From contig OY482846.1 in NCBI GenBank assembly GCA_960531495.1, positions 31,752,817 to 31,816,816 on the forward strand: a stretch of 64,000 bases of DNA. Direction: 5' to 3'. Shown here one piece after another: positions 1 through 11,023 of this stretch (position 1 is the stretch's first letter; every line of letters starts with the position of its first letter). This stretch comes from Zeus faber (lineage: Eukaryota; Chordata; Actinopteri; Zeiformes; Zeidae). The translations under genes were made by a program, and so were the position numbers. Below the pieces are notes generated by a model. The model was not told the origin of the DNA. It searched no databases and saw only the letters and a program-made list of their open reading frames with translations.

Positions 1-37
1 GGTAATATGGTTCTATAGATAATTTTACTGTGATTAA

Positions 38-40
<3 letters not shown>

Positions 41-124
<84 letters not shown>
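41..124. repeat. (GT)42 microsatellite
   Basis: An uninterrupted GT dinucleotide tract of 84 bases. The open frames across it (Cys-Val or Thr-His repeats) are products of the repeat and not genes. Confidence 0.98.
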
Positions 125-125
<1 letters not shown>

Positions 126-640
126 GCCTTGATGATTGACCGTCTCCATGGAAACTTGGGCGGACGTTCACGACTTTCAAGGTTGGCTTTTCATCATCCC
201 GCCCCATCTTTCTTTCATGCTCTCTTCCTTTCCCCGCAGCACACGCTCTCTCCCTCAATCTCTTTCTCCCTCAAAGCGCTTTCTTTCTCTTTCCTTCTCT
301 TTTTATTATTATTTTTTTGTTGTTTTTCCCCCGCTCTATTCCCCAGACGCTCTTGCCTGTTTGGAGAGAGGGAGAGAGACAGAGGGAGAGAGAGATTAGA
401 ACAGAGAGTTAAATGCTAAGCGGCGCGGGGGGGAGGGAGTGGGCAGGTAGAGAGAGAAAAGAGAGAGAGAGGAGAAAGAAGGGAAGAAGGAAAGCTTGAG
501 CTTGTGAAAGAGAGAGGGGCGTTGGAGAAAGTTCAGGTGTCTTTCATCTTTCCGTGGCGATAACCGCTTTGTTGAATGTGCTGTTACCACCTTCACGCTG
601 CCCGGTCCTCAACTTTAAAGTGTGAGTCCGTCCCCTGGTA
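125..640. other. Purine/pyrimidine-skewed intergenic stretch
   Basis: No gene is recognised. The left part is pyrimidine-rich (about 200-350) and the part from 360 to 530 is rich in GAGA. Such skew is common upstream of fish promoters, but nothing here is diagnostic. Confidence 0.5.
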
Positions 641-654
641 TGTGTTGGGCGGAT

Positions 655-850
655 TACACTACAAGTCCCAGAGTTCCATTGGGAACTGAAACATTTTCTT
701 CAAGCTTCTGGGTTCACCCTCCCCCTTCGCTCTAAGATACGAATGGCAGGGTCACCAGGGCGGCGGAGCGGCGGAGAGCGAAGATTGAAGGCGATTTTGG
801 GAGGCCGTCGGCGTTCCCGGTGAAGTTCAACGACGTGAAGTGTAAGTCGT
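655..850 (+). promoter_or_regulatory. Possible promoter and non-coding first exon (ZNF143-like site)
   Basis: At about 657-675 lies ACTACAAGTCCCAGAGTTC, close to the ZNF143/STAF promoter consensus ACTACAAYTCCCAGMRKGC. A GC-rich patch follows and ends with AAGT|GTAAGT at about 840-846, a good splice donor. This arrangement would fit an untranslated first exon on the plus strand. No matching coding exon was found nearby, so the transcript is unknown. It could be distal 5'UTR of the ARL4C-type gene, a non-coding RNA, or chance. Confidence 0.25.
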
Positions 851-1719
851 AATTTATGCTGGTGATAAAAGATCCGCCATGCAGGGCCGGTTTGGATGTA
901 CATACTGTATAGTGTCGCCCCCCCCCCCCGACCACGGTATCGTCATTGTTCTTGATCGGGTAATTATTTTTTTGTTCGTTTTTTGAAAAAATGTCCTTTA
1001 AACTGTCGATAAAATAAGGAATGTGAATGTGAAAAAAATGTGATTCTCCAATATGGACAATTCTTTGTTTTAAGGGACGGAAGGCAAAACTACTGTAGTT
1101 ACGTGTTTTTTCAGTAGGCCTGCAGCATTGGTATTATGTCCAGTCATACTAGGTCATTAATAGGTCAAAGTAATAAAAAGGAAAATATATAGTTGGTACT
1201 GATATTTACCTTTTTTTTTTTTATGAAAACCAACTCACACGGCATCCCCACTTGATATTGTATAAATACGATGTTTTGGCCACACGTGAATATTTTATGT
1301 TGTTTATTAAATTTTTAAGTATACAGCTACACCATTTTAATAAAAAAAAAATAAGAATAAAGTGTACAAATTCCCCATTCTGGGGGTTTGCAAGATCCCG
1401 TGGACCCACACGGAACTGCAATTGCGTGGATCGCAGAAAGCACAAACACCAAATGGTGATCCATGGAAGAAGAAGAAGAAGAATCTTTAATTATCATGCA
1501 ACACACCACACTACAACACATGCACACACACATGCTTTGGATGGTGGCCGGTGAAATGAGGCCTCTGCATTTAACCAGTCCTGGCTTGTCCTTCCTCTGG
1601 GGGCACAGCCAGGAGCAGTGGGCAGCCTTCGTGGACGCGCCCGGGGACCTGGTGATGAGCGTCCATCGCTAGTCAGACGATAATGTGTGCATGTTTTTGG
1701 TGGGGGTCCTTACTGACGT
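851..1719. other. AT-rich intergenic DNA, no gene seen
   Basis: AT-rich sequence with homopolymer runs and a short GAA-type trinucleotide run near 1468. No conserved protein segment was recognised on either strand. Confidence 0.6.
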
Positions 1720-1885
1720 TAGGTGGAGGAAACCCCATGTGAGCACGGGGAGAACATGCAAACTCCACACAGAAAGGCTCCTATTTGGGACATAACCTGC
1801 CTGCAGCACGGTGCCAACAGCACCCCAGGCGGGAATCGAACCCAGGACCTTCTTGCTGTGAGGCAGCAGTGCAATGCACTCTTTT
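1720..1885 (-). repeat. Dispersed fish repeat with tRNA-like B box
   Basis: This matches, from memory, a very common fish repeat ('gagcacggggagaacatgca', 'aaactccacacagaaaggc', then a GAATCGAACCC segment). Read on the minus strand, the last part is GGTTCGATTCC, a tRNA-type RNA polymerase III B box. A tRNA-derived SINE origin is therefore plausible. It is a repeat relic and not a tRNA gene, because no acceptor stem or anticodon arm can be folded around it. Confidence 0.5.
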
Positions 1886-2584
1886 TCCCTTGAGGTGGCT
1901 TTTAGCCTCTCACTTGTTGCCTATCCCTATTATTCCCCGGGAAAGGCAAACCGCCAACAACAACGGAAACGGCAAATAGAGGAGCACATGCAGAAGGCAA
2001 ATATACACTGAATGATGGAATATTTCTTAAAAATGACAGATAAATAAAGTATCAAATATGAGATTTTTTTTTAATGAAATCATCTTAGGGAATGCGAATG
2101 AGATTTACTTCTCAAAAATGACAAATGCTGAAACAGGTTCGGAATCGAGAACTTCTATAGAACTATCCAGAGAACACCCGAACTGACTGGGTTAGTTTGT
2201 GCTCATTCGATTATTCCGATATGTAATCCACCCGCCGTCCCCCAGCCCCTTAAAGACAACTAACTTGCTTCAATGTGTGTGGGGGGGAAACAGAATCCCA
2301 AGTCAGTTTTTTAAGGGACTGGAGGAAAAAACGCCCCAAATCAAACCCAGGCTCTTGGTGCTGAAATTCGTGTTTCGTGTGGAATAAGGGAGGGAAGAGA
2401 GGAGAAACACCCAGGACGGACAGAATAAAGTGAATGCTGAATTGAGGCGTGGTGCTCTCTGTGCTTTGTGTTTTATGCATGAAAGGGAATGGGGGAAGAG
2501 GGAGAGAGGGACAGTCAGGTGACCCAGCGCCACGTTGACTTAGGAATAAAGCGGAGGTGGAACTCTCCACCAAACCACAGAAAT

Positions 2585-2585
<1 letters not shown>
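1886..2585. other. Intergenic DNA, no gene seen
   Basis: Mixed-composition sequence with no recognised coding segment. The short open frames here have no recognisable domain. Confidence 0.5.

Positions 2586-2622
<37 letters not shown>
2586..2622. repeat. (AC)n microsatellite
   Basis: A short pure AC tract of about 37 bases. Confidence 0.95.
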
Positions 2623-2627
<5 letters not shown>

Positions 2628-2975
2628 TTATTGGGCAGATATGGATATGTTGGATGTAGTAAGAGCACAATATCAGAAACACCACGTGAAGCACTTTGAA
2701 AAAACTGCTCATCTCTGTGTCTCAGCGATAACTACATGTTGTGAACTTTTACAAAGCTGGAATTTTGGAAACCGCCTGTATACATGCTCAATGCACAAAG
2801 ACCCATAACCTGGTGTACGGAGCACAAAGCCTGCACCCTGAGCAATGGAGGAAAAGACGACACCATTAGAAAAAGAAGATATTGCACCTTTTGAATAATG
2901 GTGCAATATCGCACTGCACACAGTTCAGGATTTATAAGAGGTTATAGAAGTCCCACTCCTTATTAGGTCCTAGTA

Positions 2976-2978
<3 letters not shown>

Positions 2979-3026
<48 letters not shown>
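2979..3026. repeat. (GT)24 microsatellite
   Basis: A pure GT tract of 48 bases. Confidence 0.97.
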
Positions 3027-3029
<3 letters not shown>

Positions 3030-3253
3030 TTAATTAGCATGCTGCTGTGTTGTACAAGCCTTCAGTCCAGCCCCTATTGTCTGGATATTGATCTAATGTG
3101 CTAATTAGATTGAGAAATCAATATGATGGAGAGAAAGAGAGAAAGTTCGTTTGACTTTGTAAATGCAAGACGTGTGTGTGTGTGTCAGTCCTATTTCTTT
3201 TGATTCAGCACAAAACACCCTGAAGCAGTGATTCTAAACCATATATTATATTA

Positions 3254-3255
<2 letters not shown>

Positions 3256-3297
<42 letters not shown>
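3256..3297. repeat. (AT)21 microsatellite
   Basis: A pure AT tract just left of a hAT-like relic. Confidence 0.95.
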
Positions 3298-3300
<3 letters not shown>

Positions 3301-3406
3301 GGGCCCTCAATTTGATATGCATTAGGCCACAGACATTTGATAAGATTTTCTCTCTGGGACCTCAATCTGAAAATAATTGTATTGTTAAATATGATTAAGT
3401 CCAAAC

Positions 3407-3812
3407 TAGGGGTGTCACCAACTAGTCGACTACTGTAACCACTAGTCGGCGCTGTTGGTGGCATTCAACCTAGTCGTGGACAACATAATTTTTGTCAATG
3501 TCAGCAGATTTACAATAATTATTGTATTAGTCAAATTATTTATTAAAATATATATATACATGTGTATCTTAATTATAGTATGTAGTATTTAAGAAATAAT
3601 TTCAATTTATTTAATTTACAAAATACAATTTTCATTATTGCCTAGAACAATTAATACCTAGAACATTTTTCATTATTACCTAGAACTCTTCTCTCTCTGC
3701 ATCTTCCCTACATAATAGATGAAGACTAGTCGACTAGTCAACTACTATTATGGAAAAACCTGGCAACTAGTAAAAATCAGTAGTTGTCAAACAGCTAGTC
3801 CAACCCTCTATA
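3407..3812. mobile_element. hAT-like non-autonomous relic (AGTCGACTAGTC family)
   Basis: The left end reads TAGGGGTGTCACCAACTAGT and the right end, reversed, begins TAGAGGGTTGGACTAG. The internal ACTAGTCGACTAGTC motifs are typical of a hAT-derived repeat common in fish. No transposase is present. The borders are approximate because the ends have diverged. Confidence 0.5.
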
Positions 3813-4285
3813 CCTATCGATACTAAAGTTACAGAGATAATATTGAAATATGATTAAAATAGTCATGTATTGTACATTCTGACATTGCTGACGTCTTGTA
3901 AATTAAATGAAAACTCAAGGTGAACCATCCACCATTTTGCTGGGAACCTCTTGAATGACCCCACGCCGAGAACTACTGCTCTAAAAGGTACTAATCATTT
4001 TACAGCATTATTGTTGAAATATTGTGCCGGCATCTAGTGGACGTTATTTGCATTGCAGATATGTTATCTGGCTCGCTGTTCTCATCCAGACTCTTTAATG
4101 GCCGTTTAAAAAAAATGGACAGCTCTTACCAAACATACAGAATATTAATAAAATGTATTTTATTTTGCACACTGTGTACTGCTGTATACAACAAGTGAAC
4201 AGAAGCTGACCTGACCTCTAAACAATATCAGCTAAAACGTGACCCCCTTCTTCAAAATATACACCAATACTTATTTTGAGATATA
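3813..4285. other. Intergenic DNA, no gene seen
   Basis: AT-rich sequence up to the left end of the Tc1-like element. No coding segment was recognised. Confidence 0.5.
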
Positions 4286-5785
4286 CACTACTCACAAAAA
4301 GTTAGGGATATTCGGCTTTTGGGAGAAATTTCAGGATGAATCTAAAATGCACTCTAACCTTTACAGGTGAACTTAATTTGACCTCTCTAAACTTTTGAAT
4401 GCACATGTCCAACTGTTGAATGTTTCAGTACTTTTTGCACAACTTGCTGTTCTCTAACAAGGAGCTGAACGGCAAAATTCACAACAGGTGTTTGATCCAT
4501 GAATCGACCAATATATTTCCTGGTTCAATTAGAATTGGTATTTAAACAGTCCTCTTCATCATGCTGTTCACATTTTGACATCATGAGACCAAGACGACAC
4601 CTAACAACTGATCAACAGTACCTCGCCATTGCGAGGCTTCAAACAGGATGTTCTCAGAGGGAAGTGGCCACTGAGCTTAGAGCGTCACAGAGTGTCATCA
4701 GCAGGTTGCAACAGAGATACAGAGACTGGAAGAGTCACAGAAAGGCATAGAAGTGGACGTACTTTGGCCACATCCCACACTGATGAGCGCTTCATTGTGA
4801 ACAGTGCCCTGCGGAACCGGATGATGAATGCCACTCAACTCCAGGCACATTTAAGGGAGGTGAGAGGCATCCAAGCGTCACGTCAGACCATTCAAAACCG
4901 TTTACATCAGCGTGGTCTGACGACCTGCAAGGGTACCTGACCGCACCACCAGGCACAGGCATCATTGTCTTGCATGGGCCAGGGAGCATTTACGCCGGAC
5001 GAGGGACCAGTGGGCCTCAGTGCTGCTCACGTTGAGTAGAAATGATGGCTGCCAATGATGTTGGAGACGTCAAGGAGAGTGCTATGCATCAGCCACTGTT
5101 GTCACCAGGCGAGCCTTTGGTGGTGGTGGTGTTACAGTGTGGGCAGGTGTGTCTAGTCAATATGGAACTGCCCTCCACTTTGTGAATGGTACAGTGACAA
5201 GCCAATACTACCTGAATAACATCATTAATCCAGTCATTGTGCCCCTGCATGAACAACACAGGCCTAATTTCATCTTCATGGACGACAATGCTCCAGCTCC
5301 CCGAGGTCACATCATTAGGGAATGGCTGCTGGAGACTGGGGCACCTCAAATGGAGTGGCCTGCACTTTCTCCAGACCTGAATCCCATAGAAAACCTATGG
5401 GATCAGCTGAGTCGCCGTGTAGAGGCTCATAACTGTACCCCAGAACCTCAATGACCTGAGGGCCGCCCTTCAAGAAGAGTGGGGTGCCATGCCTCAGCAG
5501 ACAATAAGTCGACTTGTGAACAGCATGAGACGTCGTTGTCAAGCTGTAATTGATGCTCAAGGGCACATGACAAGTTATTGAGACGTTGACATTTTTTGTT
5601 GTGGTAAACCCACCACTGTTGTTGGCTTTCGTTTCAATAAATTGTTTGAGATGAGCAAATCACCATTGCATGCTTCTACTTAAATGCCCTACTTTCATGA
5701 TATAATATGACTGTAGCGTGAACTTTTTACATTTTCCATAAATTTTACTCGAAAGCCAAATATCCTTAACTTTTTGTGAGTAGTA
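4286..5785 (+). mobile_element. Tc1/mariner element with decayed transposase
   Basis: The left end CACTACTCACAAAAAGTTAG and the reversed right end (TACTACTCACAAAAAGTTAA) form inverted repeats of about 35 bp with a few mismatches. Both are next to TA, the Tc1 target site. The element is about 1.5 kb, the normal size for Tc1. The transposase would start at 4584. An N-terminal helix-turn-helix stretch (residues with SQREVA, 4584-4750) is followed in other frames by the middle part and, at 5137-5454, by the catalytic part with FMDDNAP and SPDLNPIENLW. At least two frameshifts or stops separate these parts, so the copy is very probably inactive. Confidence 0.85.
4584..5454 (+). pseudogene. Tc1-like transposase, frameshifted
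   Basis: The DNA-binding and DDE-type catalytic parts of a Tc1 transposase lie in order but in different reading frames. The first frame stops at 4748-4750. The next stretch reads through about 4940 in a second frame. The catalytic stretch is open from 5137 to 5454. The second catalytic aspartate (in FMDDNAP) and the glutamate of NPIENLW are visible, with the spacing expected of a Tc1 D34E active site. I have not joined the parts, and the copy is read as dead. Confidence 0.8.
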
Positions 5786-6170
5786 TATATATAGATATTT
5801 ATTTATTTATTTTATTTATTTTTAACTTACAGTTTCTAAATGATGATAAAAGGTACGTGGTAGGTAGGTATTTCTTAGGCATCAGGTGAATGTAATTCCA
5901 GGTTTTTACTAATTATTCTGTCCCTGTTTCCCACACTATCAGACTGGTGGATGTTATACAGTAACTGGAGTTAACAACCATCAGCTCCTCTAAAGATTTC
6001 TCCAAAGACATTAGAATCGTGCATTTTGACCTGGACTTTTTCATTCCACTGTAAGGATTACAGTTGAACAGAAAGAAAACAGGGGATTCAGTACATATAG
6101 AACAGCACATAGTACATATAGAACATGTATGTTCTACACATTCACATAGTACATATACCTGTAGAACATA
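5786..6170. other. Spacer between two Tc1-like copies
   Basis: AT-rich sequence with TATTTATT runs and a short tandem 'agtacatatagaac' pattern at about 6090-6170. No gene is seen. Confidence 0.5.
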
Positions 6171-7365
6171 AACCAATCAGCCACAACATTAAAACCATTT
6201 ACACGTGAAGTGAATGACATTGATCATCTCTTCACAATGGCTCCTGTCAAGAGGTGGGATATATTCGGCAGCAAGTGAACAGTCAGTTTTTGAAGTTGAT
6301 GTGTTGGAAGCAGGAATAATGGGAAAGTGTAAGAATCTGAGCCACTTGACAAGTGCCAAATTGTGATGGCTAGACAACTGGGTCAGAGCGTCTTCAAAAT
6401 GGCAGGTCTTGTGGGGTGTTCCTGGTATGCAGTGGTTAGTACCTACAAAATGTGGTGCAAGGAAGGACAACCGGTGAACCGGTGACAGGGTCATGGGGGC
6501 CCATAGGCTCATTGGTGCACATGGGGATTGAGTCTAGCCTGCCTTGTCCAATCCCACAGAAGAGCTACTGTAGCACAAATTGCTGAAAAAGTTAATGCTG
6601 GTTAATGCTATGATAGAAAGGGTTAGAACACACAGTGCATGGCACCTTTATGCATATGGGGCTGTGTAGCTGAAGACCGGTCAGAGTGCCCATGCTGACC
6701 CCTGTTAACCGCCGAATGCACCTACAATGGGCACATGAGCGTCAGAACTGGACCATGGAGCAATGAAAGAAGGTGGCCTGGTCTGATGAATCACCTTTTC
6801 TTTTATATCATGTGGATGGCCGGGTACGTGTGCAATGTTTACCTGGGGAAGAGATGGCACCAGGATGCATTATGGGAAGAAGACAAGCCGGCGGAGGCAG
6901 TGTGATGCTCTGGGCAATGTTCTGCTGGCAAACCTTGGGTCCTGGCATTCATGTGGATTTTACTTTGACACATACCGCCGCCCTAAGCATTGTTACAGAC
7001 CAAGTAAACCCCCTCAAGGGAACGGTATTCCCTGACGGCAGTGGCCTCTTTCCGCAGTATAATGCACCCTGCTAGCTGCAAAAATTGTTCAGTAATGTTT
7101 TGAGGAACATAACAAAGAGTTCCAGGTGTTGACTTGGCCTCCAAATTCCCCAGATCTCAATCTGATCAAGCATCTGTGTGAGATGTGCTTGAACAACAAG
7201 CCTGATCCATGGGGTCCCACCTCGCAACTTCCAGGACTTAAAGGATCTGCTGCTAAAGTCTTGGCGCAGATACCACAGGACACCTTTAGAGGTCTTGCAG
7301 AGTCCATGCCTCCACGGGTCAGAGCTGTTTTGGTGGCACGAGGAGGAGCTACACAATATTAGGCA
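6171..7365 (+). mobile_element. Tc1-like element, second family, copy 1 (decayed)
   Basis: The left end carries ATCAGCCACAACATTAAAAC, the terminal repeat of a Tc1-like family frequent in fish. The body contains transposase pieces in several frames: NWTMEQ with WSDESPFLLYHVDG at about 6750-6830, GSVMLWAMFCW at about 6895, and PPNSPDLNLIKHLCEM at about 7140. The glutamate expected in SPDLNPIEHLW is replaced (LNLIKHL), and several frameshifts are present. The right terminal repeat is mostly lost. Related copies lie at 34022-34895 and 37549-38447. Confidence 0.75.
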
Positions 7366-7569
7366 GGTGGTTTGAATATATACACATCGCACAGTACACA
7401 AGAACAGCACAGGACAACTCTGCCAGAAATAAAAAATAATAACAATAATAATAATTAACCAATAAAGTCGGTGGGCAAATATTACCAAAATCATAAGATG
7501 AGATAAAATAAGGTAAGTTAAATTATATCCCAGGGAATTCAGGTGTTACAGCAGCAAAACAGTCCAAGT

Positions 7570-8000
7570 GGTGTTGAAAGGTTCGACTCTTTTTATTTTA
7601 TTTTTTTTTTCCTTCCAAGATTCGGTTCTTGACGAGCCACTCAATATAAAGAGTCGTTGGGATCGTTCTCTGACTCGGTGCAATGCGCGGTGGGCGATGG
7701 AGGGTTTCGGTGAACGACGAAAGAGTGGACGAGTGGGTTTGGATCTGAGCTGTGAATGAATCAAATCAAATCCGTCGCCTTTATTTATTTTGGTGGAAGG
7801 CAAAATCGCTGACATTCACTACGGAGAATGGAAAATGCGTCGTTCTCGTTTTGCCTGAGACTTGAATTTAAGTCCTCAGTAGTTAAATTCCGACTCCGTT
7901 TGTGAGTGACGTTCACTCGGCTCGAGCACTCGTTTCACCGGAGGGACTCAACTACGCTGAGTCTTTTTCAAACGATCCGTTCGCTACGGACGAGCCCGTT
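7570..8000. repeat. Dispersed repeat abutting the ARL4C promoter region
   Basis: This stretch shares word patterns (GGTTCGACTCTTT, GAGTCGTTGG, 'cgagcactcgtttcaccgg') with stretches near 14.4-14.6, 15.06-15.45 and 56.40-56.59 kb. That fits a diverged interspersed repeat, possibly a hAT-derived MITE. Borders are approximate. Confidence 0.35.
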
Positions 8001-8039
8001 TGTGAGCCCCGAATCAAGCGCAAGCCAAGAAAGAAGTGA

Positions 8040-8361
8040 CGCCTGCTGGGGCCAAGTTTGTCAAGATCCCTTCCAGCCACCGGGGGGCGGACCAGACCGC
8101 TGGTGCCCCCCCGGTACGGCAGGGCTGGGCTGCGGGGTTTGGGGGGGGCGGTGGTCTATCCACCTCCAACCCGAACCGGGCAGCCCTGCGTGGCTGTCGG
8201 AGCAGATGCTCTGTCCCGGGATGAAGGCGAGGCGCGCGGAGCGGCCACAGAGGAGACCCCAGGGAGACCCGGCACCGACCGAGAGACATCCCGTCATGGA
8301 TCACGATCATCCCTAACCCGCTTCACACCTGAGTGGGGCGTTTGGTGCCCAGTGCTGCAGC
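8040..8361 (+). promoter_or_regulatory. GC-rich 5' region of the ARL4C-type gene
   Basis: A GC- and CpG-rich stretch leads straight into the start codon at 8362. It probably holds the 5'UTR and part of the promoter. The exact transcription start cannot be set from sequence. A 351-residue open frame that starts at 8058 and overlaps the GTPase is a GC-driven shadow. Confidence 0.45.
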
Positions 8362-8943
8362 ATGGGGGGCAGCTTCTCCGCCCTGGCCGCCTTCCAGCCG
8401 CTGCACCTGGTCATGCTCGGCCTGGACTCCGCGGGGAAGACCACCGTGCTGTACCGCCTGCGCTTCAACGAGTTCGTCAACACGGTGCCCACCATCGGCT
8501 TCAACGCGGAGAGGATCCGGCTGAGCGGCGGCGCCGCCAGGGGCCTCAGCTGCCACGTGTGGGACGCAGGGGGCCAGGAGAAGCTGCGGCCCCTGTGGAA
8601 GCCCTACAGCCGCGGCGCGGACGGCGTCGTGTACGTGGTGGACTCCGTGGACGCGGAGCGGCTGGAGGAGGCCCGCGTGGAGCTGCACCGCATCGCCGGC
8701 TTCGCGGAGAACCAGGGCACCCCGCTGCTGGTGTTCGCCAACAAGCAGGACCTGCCCGGGTCCCTGGGGGTGGAGGAGGTGGAGGGGCGGCTGGCCCTGG
8801 GCGACCTGGGGCCCGCCACCCCCTACCACGTCCAGCCCGCCTGCGCGATCACCGGAGAGGGGCTGGACGAGGGAATGGAGCAGCTGTACGAGATGATCGT
8901 GAAGCGGAGGAAAGCGGTGAAGCAGAGGAAGAGGAGACAGTGA
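8362..8943 (+). CDS. arl4c: ADP-ribosylation factor-like protein 4C (small GTPase)
   Basis: A 193-residue intronless frame, close to the roughly 190 residues known for ARL4 proteins. ARL4C is a plasma-membrane GTPase that recruits cytohesins and affects actin and migration. Visible motifs are Gly2 for N-myristoylation, P-loop GLDSAGKT (20-27), switch I PTIGFN (43-48), switch II WDAGGQE (67-73), NKQD (127-130) and a basic C-terminus ([12 protein letters not shown]) that acts as membrane anchor and nuclear signal in the family. The stretch around VPTIGFN, YVVDSVD and YHVQPACAI fits ARL4C better than ARL4A or ARL4D. Oddity: switch II has Ala69 where the family nearly always has Val (WDVGGQ). Codons are extremely GC-rich. 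The start is set by the MGxxxS context and by homology. Single-exon coding regions are normal for ARL4 genes. Confidence 0.92.
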   Translation: MGGSFSALAAFQPLHLVMLGLDSAGKTTVLYRLRFNEFVNTVPTIGFNAERIRLSGGAARGLSCHVWDAGGQEKLRPLWKPYSRGADGVVYVVDSVDAERLEEARVELHRIAGFAENQGTPLLVFANKQDLPGSLGVEEVEGRLALGDLGPATPYHVQPACAITGEGLDEGMEQLYEMIVKRRKAVKQRKRRQ

Positions 8944-8975
8944 TCGAGGATTATTCTTCAGCTTTGAACGCACTG

Positions 8976-9121
8976 AATAAAACCACTGCATTGCAGTCGT
9001 TGGATCAACTTTTAAGGCAATGCTTCAGTTTGTTAAACCTACAAATCTCTTTTAGGTTTTCTCAGCTCAAACTCTGTGTCCTAATTTCTCAATTCCAGGA
9101 CGAGATAATCTAAGAAATAAA
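8976..9121 (+). other. Candidate polyadenylation signals of arl4c
   Basis: AATAAA occurs at 8976-8981, only about 33 bases past the stop, and again at 9116-9121. Either could end the transcript. Long 3'UTRs are usual for ARL4C, so a more distal site is also possible. Confidence 0.4.
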
Positions 9122-9309
9122 GGTTTTATAAACAATTTATTTAAGTTGATCCAACGCAATGTTTTTTCCAGTGCTACTGTGGGGATCCTTGATCCATTTG
9201 AAGCGTTGACAGTTCTGTTGTGTTTTCTAGCAGAGTGCACTGCTGTAGTTTGTTTCTTTTCTTTAGGTGCCACAATGACACTGAAATATAAGCAATGCAT
9301 GGTCTAGCG

Positions 9310-9490
9310 TTATCCACTTGCTGCATTTCATTTCAGGTCTAGTAAAGTAACTAACTACTAACCCTCGTGAGTCGTTACTTGTTTAACGGAATAATCAGTA
9401 GCTTAAGTAACTCAATTACGTTTTTAACAGTGGAACGAGTGACCGTAACCAATTACTAATTTTCAGTAACTGGCACAACACTAGTATAAT
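9310..9490. repeat. Possible hAT-type dispersed repeat
   Basis: The sequence is rich in AGTAACT and GTAACTCAATTACG words, resembling a widespread fish repeat. Ends are unclear. Confidence 0.3.
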
Positions 9491-9944
9491 GTTATATTCA
9501 AACTTCTTATTCAGTATTTATAGCATGACAGGTATCGGGGTGAGGCTGAGTTGCCTGAAGCCCTCAACAGGACAAAACATAATCATCTTTGGGTTCATTA
9601 AATAAAAGCTTTGCACTTGTGATGCAATATAAAATCACGATCAGCCGACGCATGGAGCTTATAGTTCAGATTTGAGCGTGAGCCTGTCGGTTTCTGGCAG
9701 TGACAGGAGACGTGGTGGGACTGTCTTCCCAAACAGAAAATGTCTTGTTTTATGTGTATAAATCTCATTGACAGGCTGGTACCTGTTGATCCGCTGCAGC
9801 ATTTATTTTACACGAGAAAACCTATTAAAGCAATACTTTTTGAGGAGATGTCCTTTATGCACAGAGCGTGTTCCAGTGCGAGTTCGAGTGCAGCGTTCAA
9901 GACAGTCCCAGAATTTGAACTTTTCAAATTGCACTGTTACGGAC

Positions 9945-10047
<103 letters not shown>

Positions 10048-10049
10048 GA

Positions 10050-10980
10050 AACGCAAACCACTACCAGGACTTGACATAATATTGTTTGTGACTTTTAAGC
10101 ATAACGAACACCAACCTTTCTATGTGTCAGTGGCGTGGCCATTCAATGTGTTTGGCACAAGTTGGAGGTTGTTGTGTTCTATCCGAGCTGCCCTGAACGC
10201 GGCATCGGTGCCACGCATCCGAGTCCCAGACCCAGTGGGTCAAACAGAACCACACGATTGACAGCTTGAATGGCTCGTTTAAAACGACGCACACTGGTCC
10301 GTTTCTATGCCTCTGCTTTGGTCTTCTTCGGCCGGACTGTTCACTCTCTGTTTGATCGCTGCCTGCAGTTTGGAGTGGAACTGTGTTTTGCATGGCAGAC
10401 ACTCTTGACCGTCCACGGTAGACGGGGCTGTTTCAGCCAAAACGGTCAAACCAAATGCTAAAAATGTGCGAAATGCCTAAATAAAATGTTGCTTTTTTAA
10501 AACTAAACTGCTTGCAAGTGAGCCTCTCCTTTGTTTAACGCATTAAAAGTAAATTACAACCAGTCAGTATAGGGCAGGGGCTCTCAACCTTTCCCCCCCC
10601 CCCCCATTTTTAGGCACAGCTTTCCCATTTCAACAGCAAAATTAGCAAGTCTATTTTCCTTTCTATCATTATGTTGGATTCATAACCACTATTTTATGCA
10701 TTACAATTCACATTTAATCCTATAGACCAGTGGTTCTCCAACTTTTTTTTTAGTAGTCTACCCCCAATAAATCCAGTGGGTGAAAACACTGTTGCCTTGG
10801 CTAAAATGTGAAACTGTTTAAATGAAACACATGTTTCCAGTGCAGGCCCTGACAAATAACCTCTTGAATCTTGAATCTGTCTCTGCCTCTGGTTGTTTAT
10901 CTGTGGTTTTGTCTCGAGCCAGATTTACCTTTTTTCATCCATTGTTTAGTCTGTGGGACGAGTGAACCACCACAGTGTGC
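10050..10980. other. Intergenic DNA with repeat ends, no gene seen
   Basis: Two 'ggttctc/ggctctcaacctt' motifs at about 10577 and 10730 look like ends of hAT-type repeats. The other open frames here have no recognisable domain. Confidence 0.4.
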
Positions 10981-10984
10981 GCGG

Positions 10985-10985
<1 letters not shown>

Positions 10986-11020
<35 letters not shown>
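10986..11020. repeat. (AC)n microsatellite
   Basis: A pure AC tract of about 35 bases. Confidence 0.95.

Positions 11021-11023
<3 letters not shown>

Noticed and set aside
41-419. Open frames of Cys-Val or Thr-His repeats at the left end
   Set aside because: They are translations of the GT microsatellite with unrelated flanks. The same holds for the frames over the repeats at 9947, 13537, 56045, 61615 and 63252.
8058-9113. 351-residue plus-strand open frame overlapping the ARL4C-type gene
   Set aside because: It is Arg/Gly/Ala-rich, has no domain and lies out of frame with a clear GTPase. Stop codons are rare in such GC-rich sequence.
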